A stretch of DNA of 36,431 nt from Dehalococcoidales bacterium. Lineage in GTDB: Bacteria; Chloroflexota; Dehalococcoidia; Dehalococcoidales; RBG-16-60-22. The stretch is taken from assembly GCA_030628245.1 (NCBI GenBank), contig DAOVRI010000001.1, positions 1 through 36,431 of the forward strand, written 5' to 3'. This document shows, in pieces, positions 15,937 to 24,019 of this stretch. Every line of letters begins with the position of its first letter. Positions within the stretch are counted from its first letter, which is position 1. A program made the position numbers and the translations under genes. The notes below the pieces were generated by a model that was not told the origin of the DNA, made no database searches, and saw only the letters and a list, made by a program, of their open reading frames with translations.

Positions 15937-16797
15937 ATGCCGGTTTGCCAGTTTGGTGGCATCAACATAAATTATAAAGTATTTGGAGAGGGGTTCCCCC
16001 TGGTCTTAATCCATCCGTTCTCAGCCAGCCTGGAGTTTTGGGCACCGCAAATTGAAAAACTGTCACCCAAATACCAGATTATCGCCTATGACGTCCGCGG
16101 CCACGGCTTGTCCTCGGCGCCGGCCGGTGAGGAGAACTACACCCTGGATATCCTCGTGGAAGACCTGCATCACCTGCTCGAACACCTGGGGGTGGCCAAA
16201 GCCTATATCGGCGGCCTTTCTCTCGGCGGCGCCATATCGCTGGGTTACGCCGGCCGCCACCCCGATACGGTAAAAGCCCTGCTTATCTGCGATATTCACG
16301 GCGGCTTCCAGCCGCCTTCCGACCCCGCTATACAGGCCGCCATGGACGAGGGGCGGGAAAAGGGTGAAAGGTATGCCCGGGAGAGAGGCATGGCCGATTT
16401 CGCCCGGCGCCAGATTGCCACCGGAACCGCTTTCCCTCCCGTCCCGAAGGACGAAGCCCTTCAGGAGCAGCATGTCGAGAGAATGGCCAGATTCCCGGTT
16501 AATGGATATATCGGCGTAGGCCGGGCCAGGCCCTGGGAGGCTGAATGGCAGCGCCAGGCTGCCGATAATATTAATGTGCCCACCCTGATAACCGTCGGCA
16601 GTGACGACCTGCCCATGGTAGTATCGGGTACGAGAATATTGCACGAGCATATCAAGGGCTCACGCTACGTGGTAATAAAAGGCTCAGTTCATGAAACAGC
16701 GCGGTGGCGCCCCGATTTGTTTACCCAGGCTGTTATTGAGTTTCTCGAGGCGGTAGAGGCGGGCAAACCGGTAGCGGGAGAAATAACCGTAGGCTAA
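15937..16797 (+). CDS. Alpha/beta-hydrolase (3-oxoadipate enol-lactonase / C-C hydrolase-like)
   Basis: This 286-residue protein has the alpha/beta-hydrolase fold. The ATG at 15937 is chosen because ACGAGGT lies 6 bp upstream; a TTG at 15916 would add seven residues. The oxyanion region LIHPFSAS is near residue 24-31, the nucleophile elbow GLSLGG carries Ser95, and an acidic residue lies in VGSDDLPM. The catalytic histidine is in GSVHETARW near residue 249. Members cleave esters, lactones or C-C bonds in ring-cleavage products. The position between the alcohol dehydrogenase and a molybdopterin oxidoreductase suggests action on a catabolic intermediate rather than housekeeping. No signal peptide is seen. 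Confidence 0.8.
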   Translation: MPVCQFGGININYKVFGEGFPLVLIHPFSASLEFWAPQIEKLSPKYQIIAYDVRGHGLSSAPAGEENYTLDILVEDLHHLLEHLGVAKAYIGGLSLGGAISLGYAGRHPDTVKALLICDIHGGFQPPSDPAIQAAMDEGREKGERYARERGMADFARRQIATGTAFPPVPKDEALQEQHVERMARFPVNGYIGVGRARPWEAEWQRQAADNINVPTLITVGSDDLPMVVSGTRILHEHIKGSRYVVIKGSVHETARWRPDLFTQAVIEFLEAVEAGKPVAGEITVG

Positions 16798-16906
16798 GGG
16801 GCTGGCAGTCGTCAGCTTAAGAGTTTGGACTTACCGATTAGATATCGGTGCAAACAGGCGCCCGGTTATGATAATATAAAGCAAATTTGAAACCTGTGGA
16901 GGCAAA

Positions 16907-19549
16907 ATGGTACTGAAAAAGGATAACCCCGTAAAAGCAGCCAAGGGTGAAAAAAGCGTCTGTAAAGGGCTTGGTTTCTGCTCAATATCGGGGGACGCGA
17001 ATTCCTCCGTTATTGATGTCAAAGATGGGAGAATCGTCAGGGTCAGACCGCTGCACTACGACTGGAAATATAAACCTGAAGAATTCAACCCATGGAAGAT
17101 GGAGTCACGCGGTCAGGTCTTTGAGCCAAGCATGAAATCACTGATAGGACCTTTCAGCCTGGCCTATAAGAAGCGGGCTATGTCCCTCAACAGGATTCTA
17201 CATCCGTTAAAAAGAGTCGATTGGGACCCCAACGGAGAAAGAAACACGCAGAACCGGGGCAAGAGCGGCTATGTCAGAATCTCCTGGGACGAGGCCCTGG
17301 ACATCATCGCCAGCGAGATAAAGAGGGTAAACAAGAAGTACGGGCCTTACACGATACTTGCTCAGGCGGATGGTCACGGGGAAACGAAAACCGTACACGC
17401 TCCCCACGGCTGCCAGAGAAGGCTCCTCGACCTTCTGGGGGGATATACCATACAGATGAGGAACCCGGACAGCTGGGAAGGCTGGTACTGGGGTGCCAAG
17501 CATACCTGGGGATGTGAAAATCTGGGTCAACAGTATCCTTTAACCAATGTAATCCCGGATATAGCGGATTACTCGGAGCTGGTGCTGTTCTGGGGTTGCG
17601 ACGTGGAAACCACCCCCTGGGGCTGGCAGGGCCAGCTGCCGAGTCGGCTGTGCTACTGGTTCACCGACCTGGGAATAAAGCAGGTATATATCTGCCCGGA
17701 CCTGAACTACGGAGCGGCGGTTCATGCCGATAAATGGATACCTATATGGCCCAATACCGACGCGGCTATGCGACTGGCCATCGCCCATGTCTGGCTCACC
17801 GAAGGAATCTACGATAAGGATTACGTGGCGAATCACGCCTTTGGATTTGACAAGTTTGCCGAATACGTTCTGGGTAAGGAAGACGGAGTCGCCAAGACCC
17901 CCAAATGGGCGGAGGAGAAATGCGGGGTCCCATCCCGGATTGTCAAAGCCCTGGCCAGGGATTGGGCATCAAAAAAGACATCCATAGCGCATGGCAACGG
18001 CGGTTCTTCTATCAGGGGGCCTTACTCGACAGAGCCCGCCCGGATTGAGGTCTGCCTGCTGGGCATGCAGGGACTGGGTAAGCCCGGCGCGCACTTTGTA
18101 AAAATGATTGAATGGGGCCTGTTTTTTGACCCGGGCTGGCATCCCCTGCCCCGGGCGACAGAGCTACCGGACGTAAATGCCGCCGGTCGCGGGCAGCGGG
18201 TAGGCAGTCCGGCTGTGCAGAGAGGTCTGGCGGCGGATGGTGAAAAGGAGGACATGCAATTCCCCAAGCAGTTCATACCCAAGACCCTCATTCACGATGC
18301 CATTCTTAATCCTCCCCTCACCTGGTACGGTACTACCAGTGCCGGGTTCCCGCGTGACGACCAGTTCGTTCAGTACAAGTACCCGGTAGACGGGTGCTCT
18401 GAAATACACATGATATGGTCCGATACGCCCTGTTTGCTGACGTGCTGGAATGACAGCAACAGCACCGCCAGAGCGTACCAGAGCCCTAAAATCGAGTTCA
18501 TGCTGGTGCAGCACCCCTGGATGGAGAACGACTGCCTCTTCGCCGATATCCTCCTGCCCGTCAATACCAAGTTCGAGGAAGAGGATATCGCCACCGATAA
18601 CTTCAGCGGCCAGTTCAATACCGTGATGTATGAGGACCAGTGCATAGAGCCCAGAGGCGAGTCCAAGACCGACTACGAGGTAGTCTGCATGATAGCCGAA
18701 AGGCTGGGCCTGCTGAAAGAGTACACCAGGGGCCGGTCTGTCAAGGATTGGATAGAGTTCGGCTTTGACCACTCGGAAGTAGCCCCTCTGATCAGCTACG
18801 AGGAACTCAAAGAGAAAGGCTATTATGTTGTGGCCACCGACCCGGACTGGAAGAAACACAAGCCCGGCTTGAGCGGCTTCTGTGAAGACCCGGAGAAAAA
18901 CCCCCTGAAGACCCCTTCCGGGAAGATAGAGTACTATTCCCAGTCTCTGGCGCAGCACTTCCCCGATGACGAGGAGAGGCCGCCGGTTCCTCACTGGATT
19001 GAAAAGGGTGTGAGTCACGATGAAAGCCTTTCCAGCCAGAGAGCCAGGAACTATCCCCTGCTCATAATGTCCAACCACGGCCGGTGGCGGGTGCACGCCA
19101 ACCTTGATGACATAAGCTGGTTCCACGAAATTAAAACCTGCAAGGTTATCGGGGCGGACGGCTACCACTATGAGCCCATCTGGATTCACCCGGCGGACGC
19201 TGAAAAGAGGGGTATCGCCAACGGGGACGTGGTTAAGGTATTCAACGAGAGGGGTGGGGTCCTCGTGGGCGCTTACGTGACGGAGAGAATAATGCCCGGC
19301 GTGGTATATGTCGACCACGGTGCCAGGTACGACCCGATAATCGTGGGCGAGCTTGATAGAGGCGGCGCCATTAATACCATCAGTCCGCATAATTGTACCT
19401 CCAAAAACTGCGCGGGGATGGCGACCAGCGGTTACCTGGTAGAGGTAGGGCGTACCGACCTGGACGAAATGAGGAGACAGTACCCCGAAGCCTTCAACAG
19501 GCCGTACGATAAGGCAACCGGGCAACTTATAGAGCGAGTCATGGTTTAA
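16907..19549 (+). CDS. Molybdopterin oxidoreductase, pyrogallol-phloroglucinol transhydroxylase-like large subunit
   Basis: This 880-residue member of the DMSO reductase superfamily resembles the large subunit of Pelobacter acidigallici transhydroxylase (about 875 residues). Matching segments are DPNGERNTQNRG and RISWDEA, NPDSWEGWYWG (Asp188-Ser189, corresponding to Asp174 and the Mo-ligand Ser175), a histidine in DGHGET (His157, counterpart of His144), CIEPRGESKTDYE, and the C-terminal GARYDPI...DRGGAINTISP. The N-terminal CxxCxxxC Fe-S motif of most molybdoenzymes is absent; only Cys19 and Cys25 are there. No Tat signal is seen, so it should be cytoplasmic. The Fe-S small subunit found with transhydroxylase, resorcinol hydroxylase and alpha-resorcylate hydroxylase is not encoded in the window. 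TGGAGG precedes the ATG. Likely substrates are polyhydroxylated aromatics, by inference. Confidence 0.85.
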   Translation: MVLKKDNPVKAAKGEKSVCKGLGFCSISGDANSSVIDVKDGRIVRVRPLHYDWKYKPEEFNPWKMESRGQVFEPSMKSLIGPFSLAYKKRAMSLNRILHPLKRVDWDPNGERNTQNRGKSGYVRISWDEALDIIASEIKRVNKKYGPYTILAQADGHGETKTVHAPHGCQRRLLDLLGGYTIQMRNPDSWEGWYWGAKHTWGCENLGQQYPLTNVIPDIADYSELVLFWGCDVETTPWGWQGQLPSRLCYWFTDLGIKQVYICPDLNYGAAVHADKWIPIWPNTDAAMRLAIAHVWLTEGIYDKDYVANHAFGFDKFAEYVLGKEDGVAKTPKWAEEKCGVPSRIVKALARDWASKKTSIAHGNGGSSIRGPYSTEPARIEVCLLGMQGLGKPGAHFVKMIEWGLFFDPGWHPLPRATELPDVNAAGRGQRVGSPAVQRGLAADGEKEDMQFPKQFIPKTLIHDAILNPPLTWYGTTSAGFPRDDQFVQYKYPVDGCSEIHMIWSDTPCLLTCWNDSNSTARAYQSPKIEFMLVQHPWMENDCLFADILLPVNTKFEEEDIATDNFSGQFNTVMYEDQCIEPRGESKTDYEVVCMIAERLGLLKEYTRGRSVKDWIEFGFDHSEVAPLISYEELKEKGYYVVATDPDWKKHKPGLSGFCEDPEKNPLKTPSGKIEYYSQSLAQHFPDDEERPPVPHWIEKGVSHDESLSSQRARNYPLLIMSNHGRWRVHANLDDISWFHEIKTCKVIGADGYHYEPIWIHPADAEKRGIANGDVVKVFNERGGVLVGAYVTERIMPGVVYVDHGARYDPIIVGELDRGGAINTISPHNCTSKNCAGMATSGYLVEVGRTDLDEMRRQYPEAFNRPYDKATGQLIERVMV

Positions 19550-19646
19550 TAGTCCCACCCATTGCCCCGAGTAAATCCGGACGATGCTTAACGAGAACGG
19601 GCAACGCCGGGCTTACTATGTCTTTTATTTACGGGGAGGATGTAGA

Positions 19647-20222
19647 GTGATATTAATTATCGGGATAACCGGGGCTTCTGGAGCGATATACGGCATCCGG
19701 CTGCTCGAGGTATTATCGTCCAATAAAGAAGTGGAAACACACCTTATCATTTCTGAAGTCGGAGAAGAAATTATAAGGCATGAGACCGATTGGGGGCTGG
19801 AGCAGGTAAGAGCCCTGGCGGATGTCTGCTACGACATCAACGATATCGGGGCCAGGCTTTCCAGCGGCTCGTTCAAGAGGGACGGCATGGTGATTGCCCC
19901 CTGCAGCATGAAGACCCTTTCGGCACTGGCGAACTCATACACGGATAACCTGATTACCCGCGCCGCCGATATCGCATTGAAAGAGAGAAAGAGGCTGGTT
20001 TTGCTGGCGAGAGAGACCCCGCTTCATCTGGGTCACCTGAGAAACATGGTAAAGCTGACGGAGATGGGCGCTATTGTCTTTCCGCCGATTCCCGCCTTTT
20101 ATCATAAACCGGAGACAATCCGGGACCTCGTCGACCACACGGTCGGTAAGGTTCTGGACGTATTTGATATCAAGCACGACCTCTTCAAAAGATGGGAGGG
20201 CCTGAACAGCGAAGATAAGTAA
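19647..20222 (+). CDS. ubiX: UbiX-like flavin prenyltransferase
   Basis: The protein of 191 residues starts at GTG 19647, 6 bp after GGGGAGGA. An upstream in-frame ATG at 19584 would add 21 residues that do not resemble the family. UbiX attaches a dimethylallyl group to FMN to make prenylated FMN, the cofactor of UbiD decarboxylases. Family motifs are IIGITGASGAIYG at the N-terminus (FMN binding), SSGSF near residue 71-75, APCSMKTLSALA, and RETPLHLGHLRNM near residues 123-135. A UbiD-type decarboxylase is encoded at 27701-29155 on the other strand, its likely client. It is the last plus-strand gene of this block, 97 bp after the molybdoenzyme, and converges with the next gene with only 11 bp between stops. 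Confidence 0.92.
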   Translation: MILIIGITGASGAIYGIRLLEVLSSNKEVETHLIISEVGEEIIRHETDWGLEQVRALADVCYDINDIGARLSSGSFKRDGMVIAPCSMKTLSALANSYTDNLITRAADIALKERKRLVLLARETPLHLGHLRNMVKLTEMGAIVFPPIPAFYHKPETIRDLVDHTVGKVLDVFDIKHDLFKRWEGLNSEDK

Positions 20223-20233
20223 GTCTACTCCTG

Positions 20234-20671
20234 TTACCTCTTAAGAAACGAGCCCAATTTTTCCAGGCGGTTCCCCCTTTTCCTGGCTACCATCGTAAAA
20301 GCCCGGGGAACATCTGCCATCAGAGACCTTGATTGTTCGGCTGCATCCGTATAAAAGTTGATAATCGTCTTTTCTATCTCCACAGCCTGTTTTAAAATAT
20401 CGGCGTAGTCCGTCCCGTCCGGTACCGCCGTCTTTAAGGTGTAGTCGTCCGGGTCGATATTAAACGCAAAACAGCCCTCAATGGCATCGGTGATAACTCC
20501 ATAGTAGGCCCTCTCAACCTGGACTACATTTTTCTTGTTCTCTCCGGCAAAAGAGAGGAAAATCTCGGCATCTTCCGCGTTTCGCTGAGCCAGATTCTCG
20601 TAGAACTCCGCCGAGTCATTTTCGAGTTTCCTGGCAAAGGTGATGCCCTCGGATGCTGTGTGTAATATCAT
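20234..20671 (-). CDS. Ferritin-like (rubrerythrin-type) four-helix protein with incomplete metal motifs
   Basis: This small protein (145 residues) has the helical pattern of the ferritin-like/rubrerythrin superfamily: ARKLENDSAEFYENLA for helix 1 and AVEIEKTIINFYTDAAEQS for helix 3. Canonical members bind two irons through glutamates plus two ExxH motifs on helices 2 and 4. Here the helix 2 motif reads ENKKN (Glu44, Lys47) and helix 4 reads ARKRGNRLEKL, so both histidines and at least one glutamate are missing. It may be a metal-poor or structural relative rather than a peroxidase. It lies 19 bp downstream of the aldehyde dehydrogenase stop, probably in the same transcript. The Shine-Dalgarno site is weak (AAGGGA). 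Function unknown. Confidence 0.65.
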   Translation of the reverse strand: MILHTASEGITFARKLENDSAEFYENLAQRNAEDAEIFLSFAGENKKNVVQVERAYYGVITDAIEGCFAFNIDPDDYTLKTAVPDGTDYADILKQAVEIEKTIINFYTDAAEQSRSLMADVPRAFTMVARKRGNRLEKLGSFLKR

Positions 20672-20690
20672 CTATTTTTTTATTCCCTTA

Positions 20691-22184
20691 TTAAAACCAC
20701 CTTTGAATAACGACCTTGCTTTCCGTGAAGAAGCGAACCGCCTCCCGTCCCTGTGTGTGCAGCACTCCGAAGAATGAATCCTTCATGCCGCTGAACGGGA
20801 AGAAGGCCATCGGCGCGACGATACCGATGTTGATACCGACGTTGCCGCTAATAATGTTGTACTGATACTCTCTGGCGCTTTTGCCACTTGTCGTAAAGAT
20901 GGAGTCGCCATTGCCGTATGGGTTGGCATTGGCAATCTCTATCGCTTCGTTCAGGTCTTTCACCCGTATGACACTCATTACAGGGCCAAAAATTTCTTCG
21001 GAACCTATTCTCATATCCGGTGTGACGTCCTCGAAGATAGTTGGGCCAAGAAAACATGTTTCCGGATAGTCGCCCACAATCTTGATATCTTTTCTGCCAT
21101 CAAGTCTGATTTTCGCCCCCTGTTTTATACCGCTTTCTATATAACTTATGATGTTATCCTTTTTCCCCTTGTCCCGCACCGGCCCCATTTGCACCGATTC
21201 ATCAAGTCCGTAACCAATCTTTATGTTGGAGGTTTGTTCGACAACCCTGTCCATGAAACTCTTGTAGAAGGCGTCGTCTTCACCGACAATAACGGCATTG
21301 GCCGCCGATAGGCATCGCTGACCGGTATTACCGAAAAACGAAGTCATCATGGCCGTCACGGTCCTTTCTACATCGCAGTCGGGCATGATGGTCATGAAGT
21401 TCTTCGCACTAGCCTGAGCAATATACTTCTTGCCTGTCTCACCGCACTTCTTACAAATAACTTCTTTTGCTGTTGAAGTGCGCCCGACGAAGGTTATTCC
21501 CTTAACATCCGGATGCTCCAGCACGCGGCCGACAACAGCTCTTTCGCCATTGACTACGTTCCATACTCCGGGAGGGAAACCGGCTTCTTCCACTAGCTCG
21601 GCCAGTTTCATTTGACTGTTGGGGACCTCCGGCGATGGTTTTACTATCACGCAGTTGCCGGTAGCTACGGCATACGGCGCCGACCAGAGCGGAATCATAA
21701 ACGGGAAGTTGAAAGGACCTATAATACCGAAAACCCCCAGGGGTGTGGGAATTACCCACTCGTCGATGCCATGGGCAATATCCTCGGAATAATATCCCTG
21801 CATTAACGTAGGGATACCGCAGGCGACCTCCACGTTTTCGATGCCGCGCCGGGTCTCGCCCCTCGACTCATCTATGGTCTTGCCATGTTCCTGTGTCTGG
21901 ATTCTGCTGACTTCCTCAAAATTCTCTTCCAGTAACTCTTTCAATCGGTAGAGATACCTCGCCCTGGCTACCGGAGTCGTCCTCCGCCAGTCGGGGAATG
22001 CCGCTTTGGCGGCTTCCACGGCGGCATCCATTTCTTCGCCGGTCGAGATAGGTACTTTAGCAATTGTCTGGTATGTAGCGGGGTTTACCACGTCGACGAC
22101 TTCACCTTTAGATTCCACCCACTCTCCGTCGATATAATTTTTAAGGGTTCTGACCTCTTTTATTGGTTCTTCCAGAAGAGCCAT
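20691..22184 (-). CDS. mmsA: CoA-acylating aldehyde dehydrogenase (methylmalonate-semialdehyde dehydrogenase-like)
   Basis: This 497-residue aldehyde dehydrogenase fits the MmsA/IolA subfamily. Asn159 lies in GPFNFP and the catalytic Cys291 in GNTGQRCLSAA. The segment QASAKNF (257-263) replaces the usual ELGGK, so the general-base glutamate is missing, as in methylmalonate-semialdehyde dehydrogenases. The C-terminus has the subfamily pattern PFSGMKDSFFGVLHTQG and FFTESK. Such enzymes convert malonate or methylmalonate semialdehyde, NAD and CoA to acetyl- or propionyl-CoA with CO2 release. A related semialdehyde from the pathway here is possible. AAGGAGGAG lies 9-10 bp before the ATG. It follows module B by 143 bp on the same strand. 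Confidence 0.88.
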   Translation of the reverse strand: MALLEEPIKEVRTLKNYIDGEWVESKGEVVDVVNPATYQTIAKVPISTGEEMDAAVEAAKAAFPDWRRTTPVARARYLYRLKELLEENFEEVSRIQTQEHGKTIDESRGETRRGIENVEVACGIPTLMQGYYSEDIAHGIDEWVIPTPLGVFGIIGPFNFPFMIPLWSAPYAVATGNCVIVKPSPEVPNSQMKLAELVEEAGFPPGVWNVVNGERAVVGRVLEHPDVKGITFVGRTSTAKEVICKKCGETGKKYIAQASAKNFMTIMPDCDVERTVTAMMTSFFGNTGQRCLSAANAVIVGEDDAFYKSFMDRVVEQTSNIKIGYGLDESVQMGPVRDKGKKDNIISYIESGIKQGAKIRLDGRKDIKIVGDYPETCFLGPTIFEDVTPDMRIGSEEIFGPVMSVIRVKDLNEAIEIANANPYGNGDSIFTTSGKSAREYQYNIISGNVGINIGIVAPMAFFPFSGMKDSFFGVLHTQGREAVRFFTESKVVIQRWF

Positions 22185-22327
22185 TTTTAAAAACTCCTCC
22201 TTATCAAATTTTACCTGTTCCGGGTATTAATCGCCGTATGCTACCAGTACGTATCAGGGTATATAAATCATGCCTGAATTCCCAGTTTTCCTGTCAAAGA
22301 GGGTTATGCTTACGGTCAGGCACGTTG

Positions 22328-24001
22328 TTACTCAATCGGGTCGTCTAGGGTACGGTAATATCCATCACCGAGGTCATTGGGATTGAAGGTCTCCTTAAAC
22401 TTACGCTGGTAGCGAAACGCCTCCGGTTGCGCCGCCGCCCCGAGTATGCGGTCGCGTATTTCCTTGGGGGTTGTTTTGCCATCGGTCCACCTGGCGTAAT
22501 CGTTCATTTTCTCCATACCGGGACCAAAGCCTTTTTCCATACCGTACTTGTCGGTAGCATTAAAGAATTCGAAGGTTCCTTCCGTTGATGCCTTATCAGC
22601 CGGGTCGAAATGGGTGAAGTTCTCCCAAAGGGCGTGGCCTCCGCCTCCCATACCACCTATTCCTCCCATCATGGCGTCACCACCACAGGCGACAACATTG
22701 CCCTTCTTCTCCCATTCAACCTTGAATGCCGTTGCCTGTTCAACACGCGGTGGTTCTCCAGAAGCCCCGAAGTCCGGAGTCCCTCCCAGTCCGAAACAGC
22801 CGTCATAGCCGCCTCCATAAACGAGGTTCAGATTCTTGTGCCCCAGCCTTATCATGTAAAGTAGAGACCAGTTATACAGGTCGGGTTCCAGCATCGCCTT
22901 TACCTTCCAGCCTCCGGTCTCTTCCAGTATCTTATCCAGAGCTTTGTCCTGCCATTCGATATCCCCCGGGGTCATGCCCGCCAGGACAATCTGGTAATCG
23001 CGCTTCATATCCTCGGTCATTTTCTGTACTTCCGGGTCTTTCAGCAGTTCCTCAATGTCGGAAAGCGTTTTGGTGGGGTCGGACAGTATCCTGACCATGG
23101 CACCCTTCAGGTCTCTGCCGAACATGCTGAACTGCCGGTGAGCGACGTAGCCGATTCCCGCGTCGAAAATCAGGTAACAGGAATCAGCCCACGCCTTCCA
23201 GGCCGGGAAGCCCAGGGTATATACCCTGAAGTTGTCCGGCAGCACCGCTTTGTAGGCGGGCGGCTTCCCCTCGACCGGTAGCGGGGCCGGTCCGGGCCAG
23301 GGGTAGAGTTTGATGGCGCACTTGGTGAATACGCCCATCGCCCCGTTAGTACCTATCATTCCCCGGACGAGTCCTTTCAGACTGGGTCCCGGCCCGTCAC
23401 AGCAGAACCAGCCCAACCCGGAGCCCACCGAGCCTACCCTCAGGACTTCCCCATCAGGCATGACCCATTCCACGCCGAGCAGATTCTCATTGTGATGACC
23501 CATGTAAAGGGTATCCGGTCCAAGTCCTCCCAAGGCAGTAGCACTGGCGAGGCAGGAACAGCTGGCGCCGGGCCCATGGATGTGGGTATTCAGTCCCACC
23601 TTCATCGCTTCAGCCTGAAGTGTCGCCCCGATGACATGCGGCTCAACCACGGCAAAATTGTTCTTATCATCAATCTCCAGGATTCGGTCCATCCGCCTCA
23701 TATCCAGCTGGATGGTGTCATCCTCTAAAGGAAACCCCCAGGCCGACCAGAACGTACTGGAAGGCTTAAATTTTACCCTGTATTTGTTGCATAATTTGAC
23801 GATGCCCTGGACCTCTTCGGCGCTTCCCGGCAGCAGGACAGCCGCCCCCCTGGGCGTGTATACCCGGTAATAGGGGCCGATGTGAATGGCGGTATGAGAC
23901 AGCGGGTACCGGTAACAATCCAATAATGCCGGGTCGTCGGATATGTTCTCCTTGCCCACAATTCCTTCTAGTTCCCGATAGGCTTCTCTCGATAGTGCCA
24001 T
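22328..24001 (-). CDS. FAD-linked oxidase, VAO/PCMH family (module B, flavoprotein 2)
   Basis: This 557-residue flavoprotein is the counterpart of the module A protein encoded at 11711. Both share REAYRELEGIVGKENISDDP-type N-termini, an STFWSAWG/STFYSAG pocket segment, LLGVEWVMPDGE and DGPGPSLKGLVRG (about 202-214). It is about 65 residues longer, partly because of a glycine- and methionine-rich stretch at residues 439-455 (CGGDAMMGGIGGMGGGG), which has no equivalent in the module A copy. The C-terminal FNPNDLGDGYYR corresponds to the FDPxxxxNPG ending. It starts 18 bp after the CCG Fe-S gene's stop with GGAAGGA upstream. Probably a second substrate-oxidising or structural flavin subunit of a GlcDEF-like complex. 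Confidence 0.83.
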   Translation of the reverse strand: MALSREAYRELEGIVGKENISDDPALLDCYRYPLSHTAIHIGPYYRVYTPRGAAVLLPGSAEEVQGIVKLCNKYRVKFKPSSTFWSAWGFPLEDDTIQLDMRRMDRILEIDDKNNFAVVEPHVIGATLQAEAMKVGLNTHIHGPGASCSCLASATALGGLGPDTLYMGHHNENLLGVEWVMPDGEVLRVGSVGSGLGWFCCDGPGPSLKGLVRGMIGTNGAMGVFTKCAIKLYPWPGPAPLPVEGKPPAYKAVLPDNFRVYTLGFPAWKAWADSCYLIFDAGIGYVAHRQFSMFGRDLKGAMVRILSDPTKTLSDIEELLKDPEVQKMTEDMKRDYQIVLAGMTPGDIEWQDKALDKILEETGGWKVKAMLEPDLYNWSLLYMIRLGHKNLNLVYGGGYDGCFGLGGTPDFGASGEPPRVEQATAFKVEWEKKGNVVACGGDAMMGGIGGMGGGGHALWENFTHFDPADKASTEGTFEFFNATDKYGMEKGFGPGMEKMNDYARWTDGKTTPKEIRDRILGAAAQPEAFRYQRKFKETFNPNDLGDGYYRTLDDPIE

Positions 24002-24019
24002 GTCTCAATCCTTCCGTTG

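Noticed and set aside
18164..19558. A 464-codon open frame on the minus strand opposite the molybdoenzyme
   Set aside because: It overlaps the C-terminal half of the transhydroxylase-like gene, shows no family motifs, and its start lies just past that gene's stop without a Shine-Dalgarno site. It is a shadow frame.
22185..22327. A promoter before the aldehyde dehydrogenase gene
   Set aside because: A TTGACA is present on the minus strand, but no -10-like hexamer lies at 16-18 bp. The best match needs a 19-bp gap and fits poorly, so read-through from module B is the simpler explanation.
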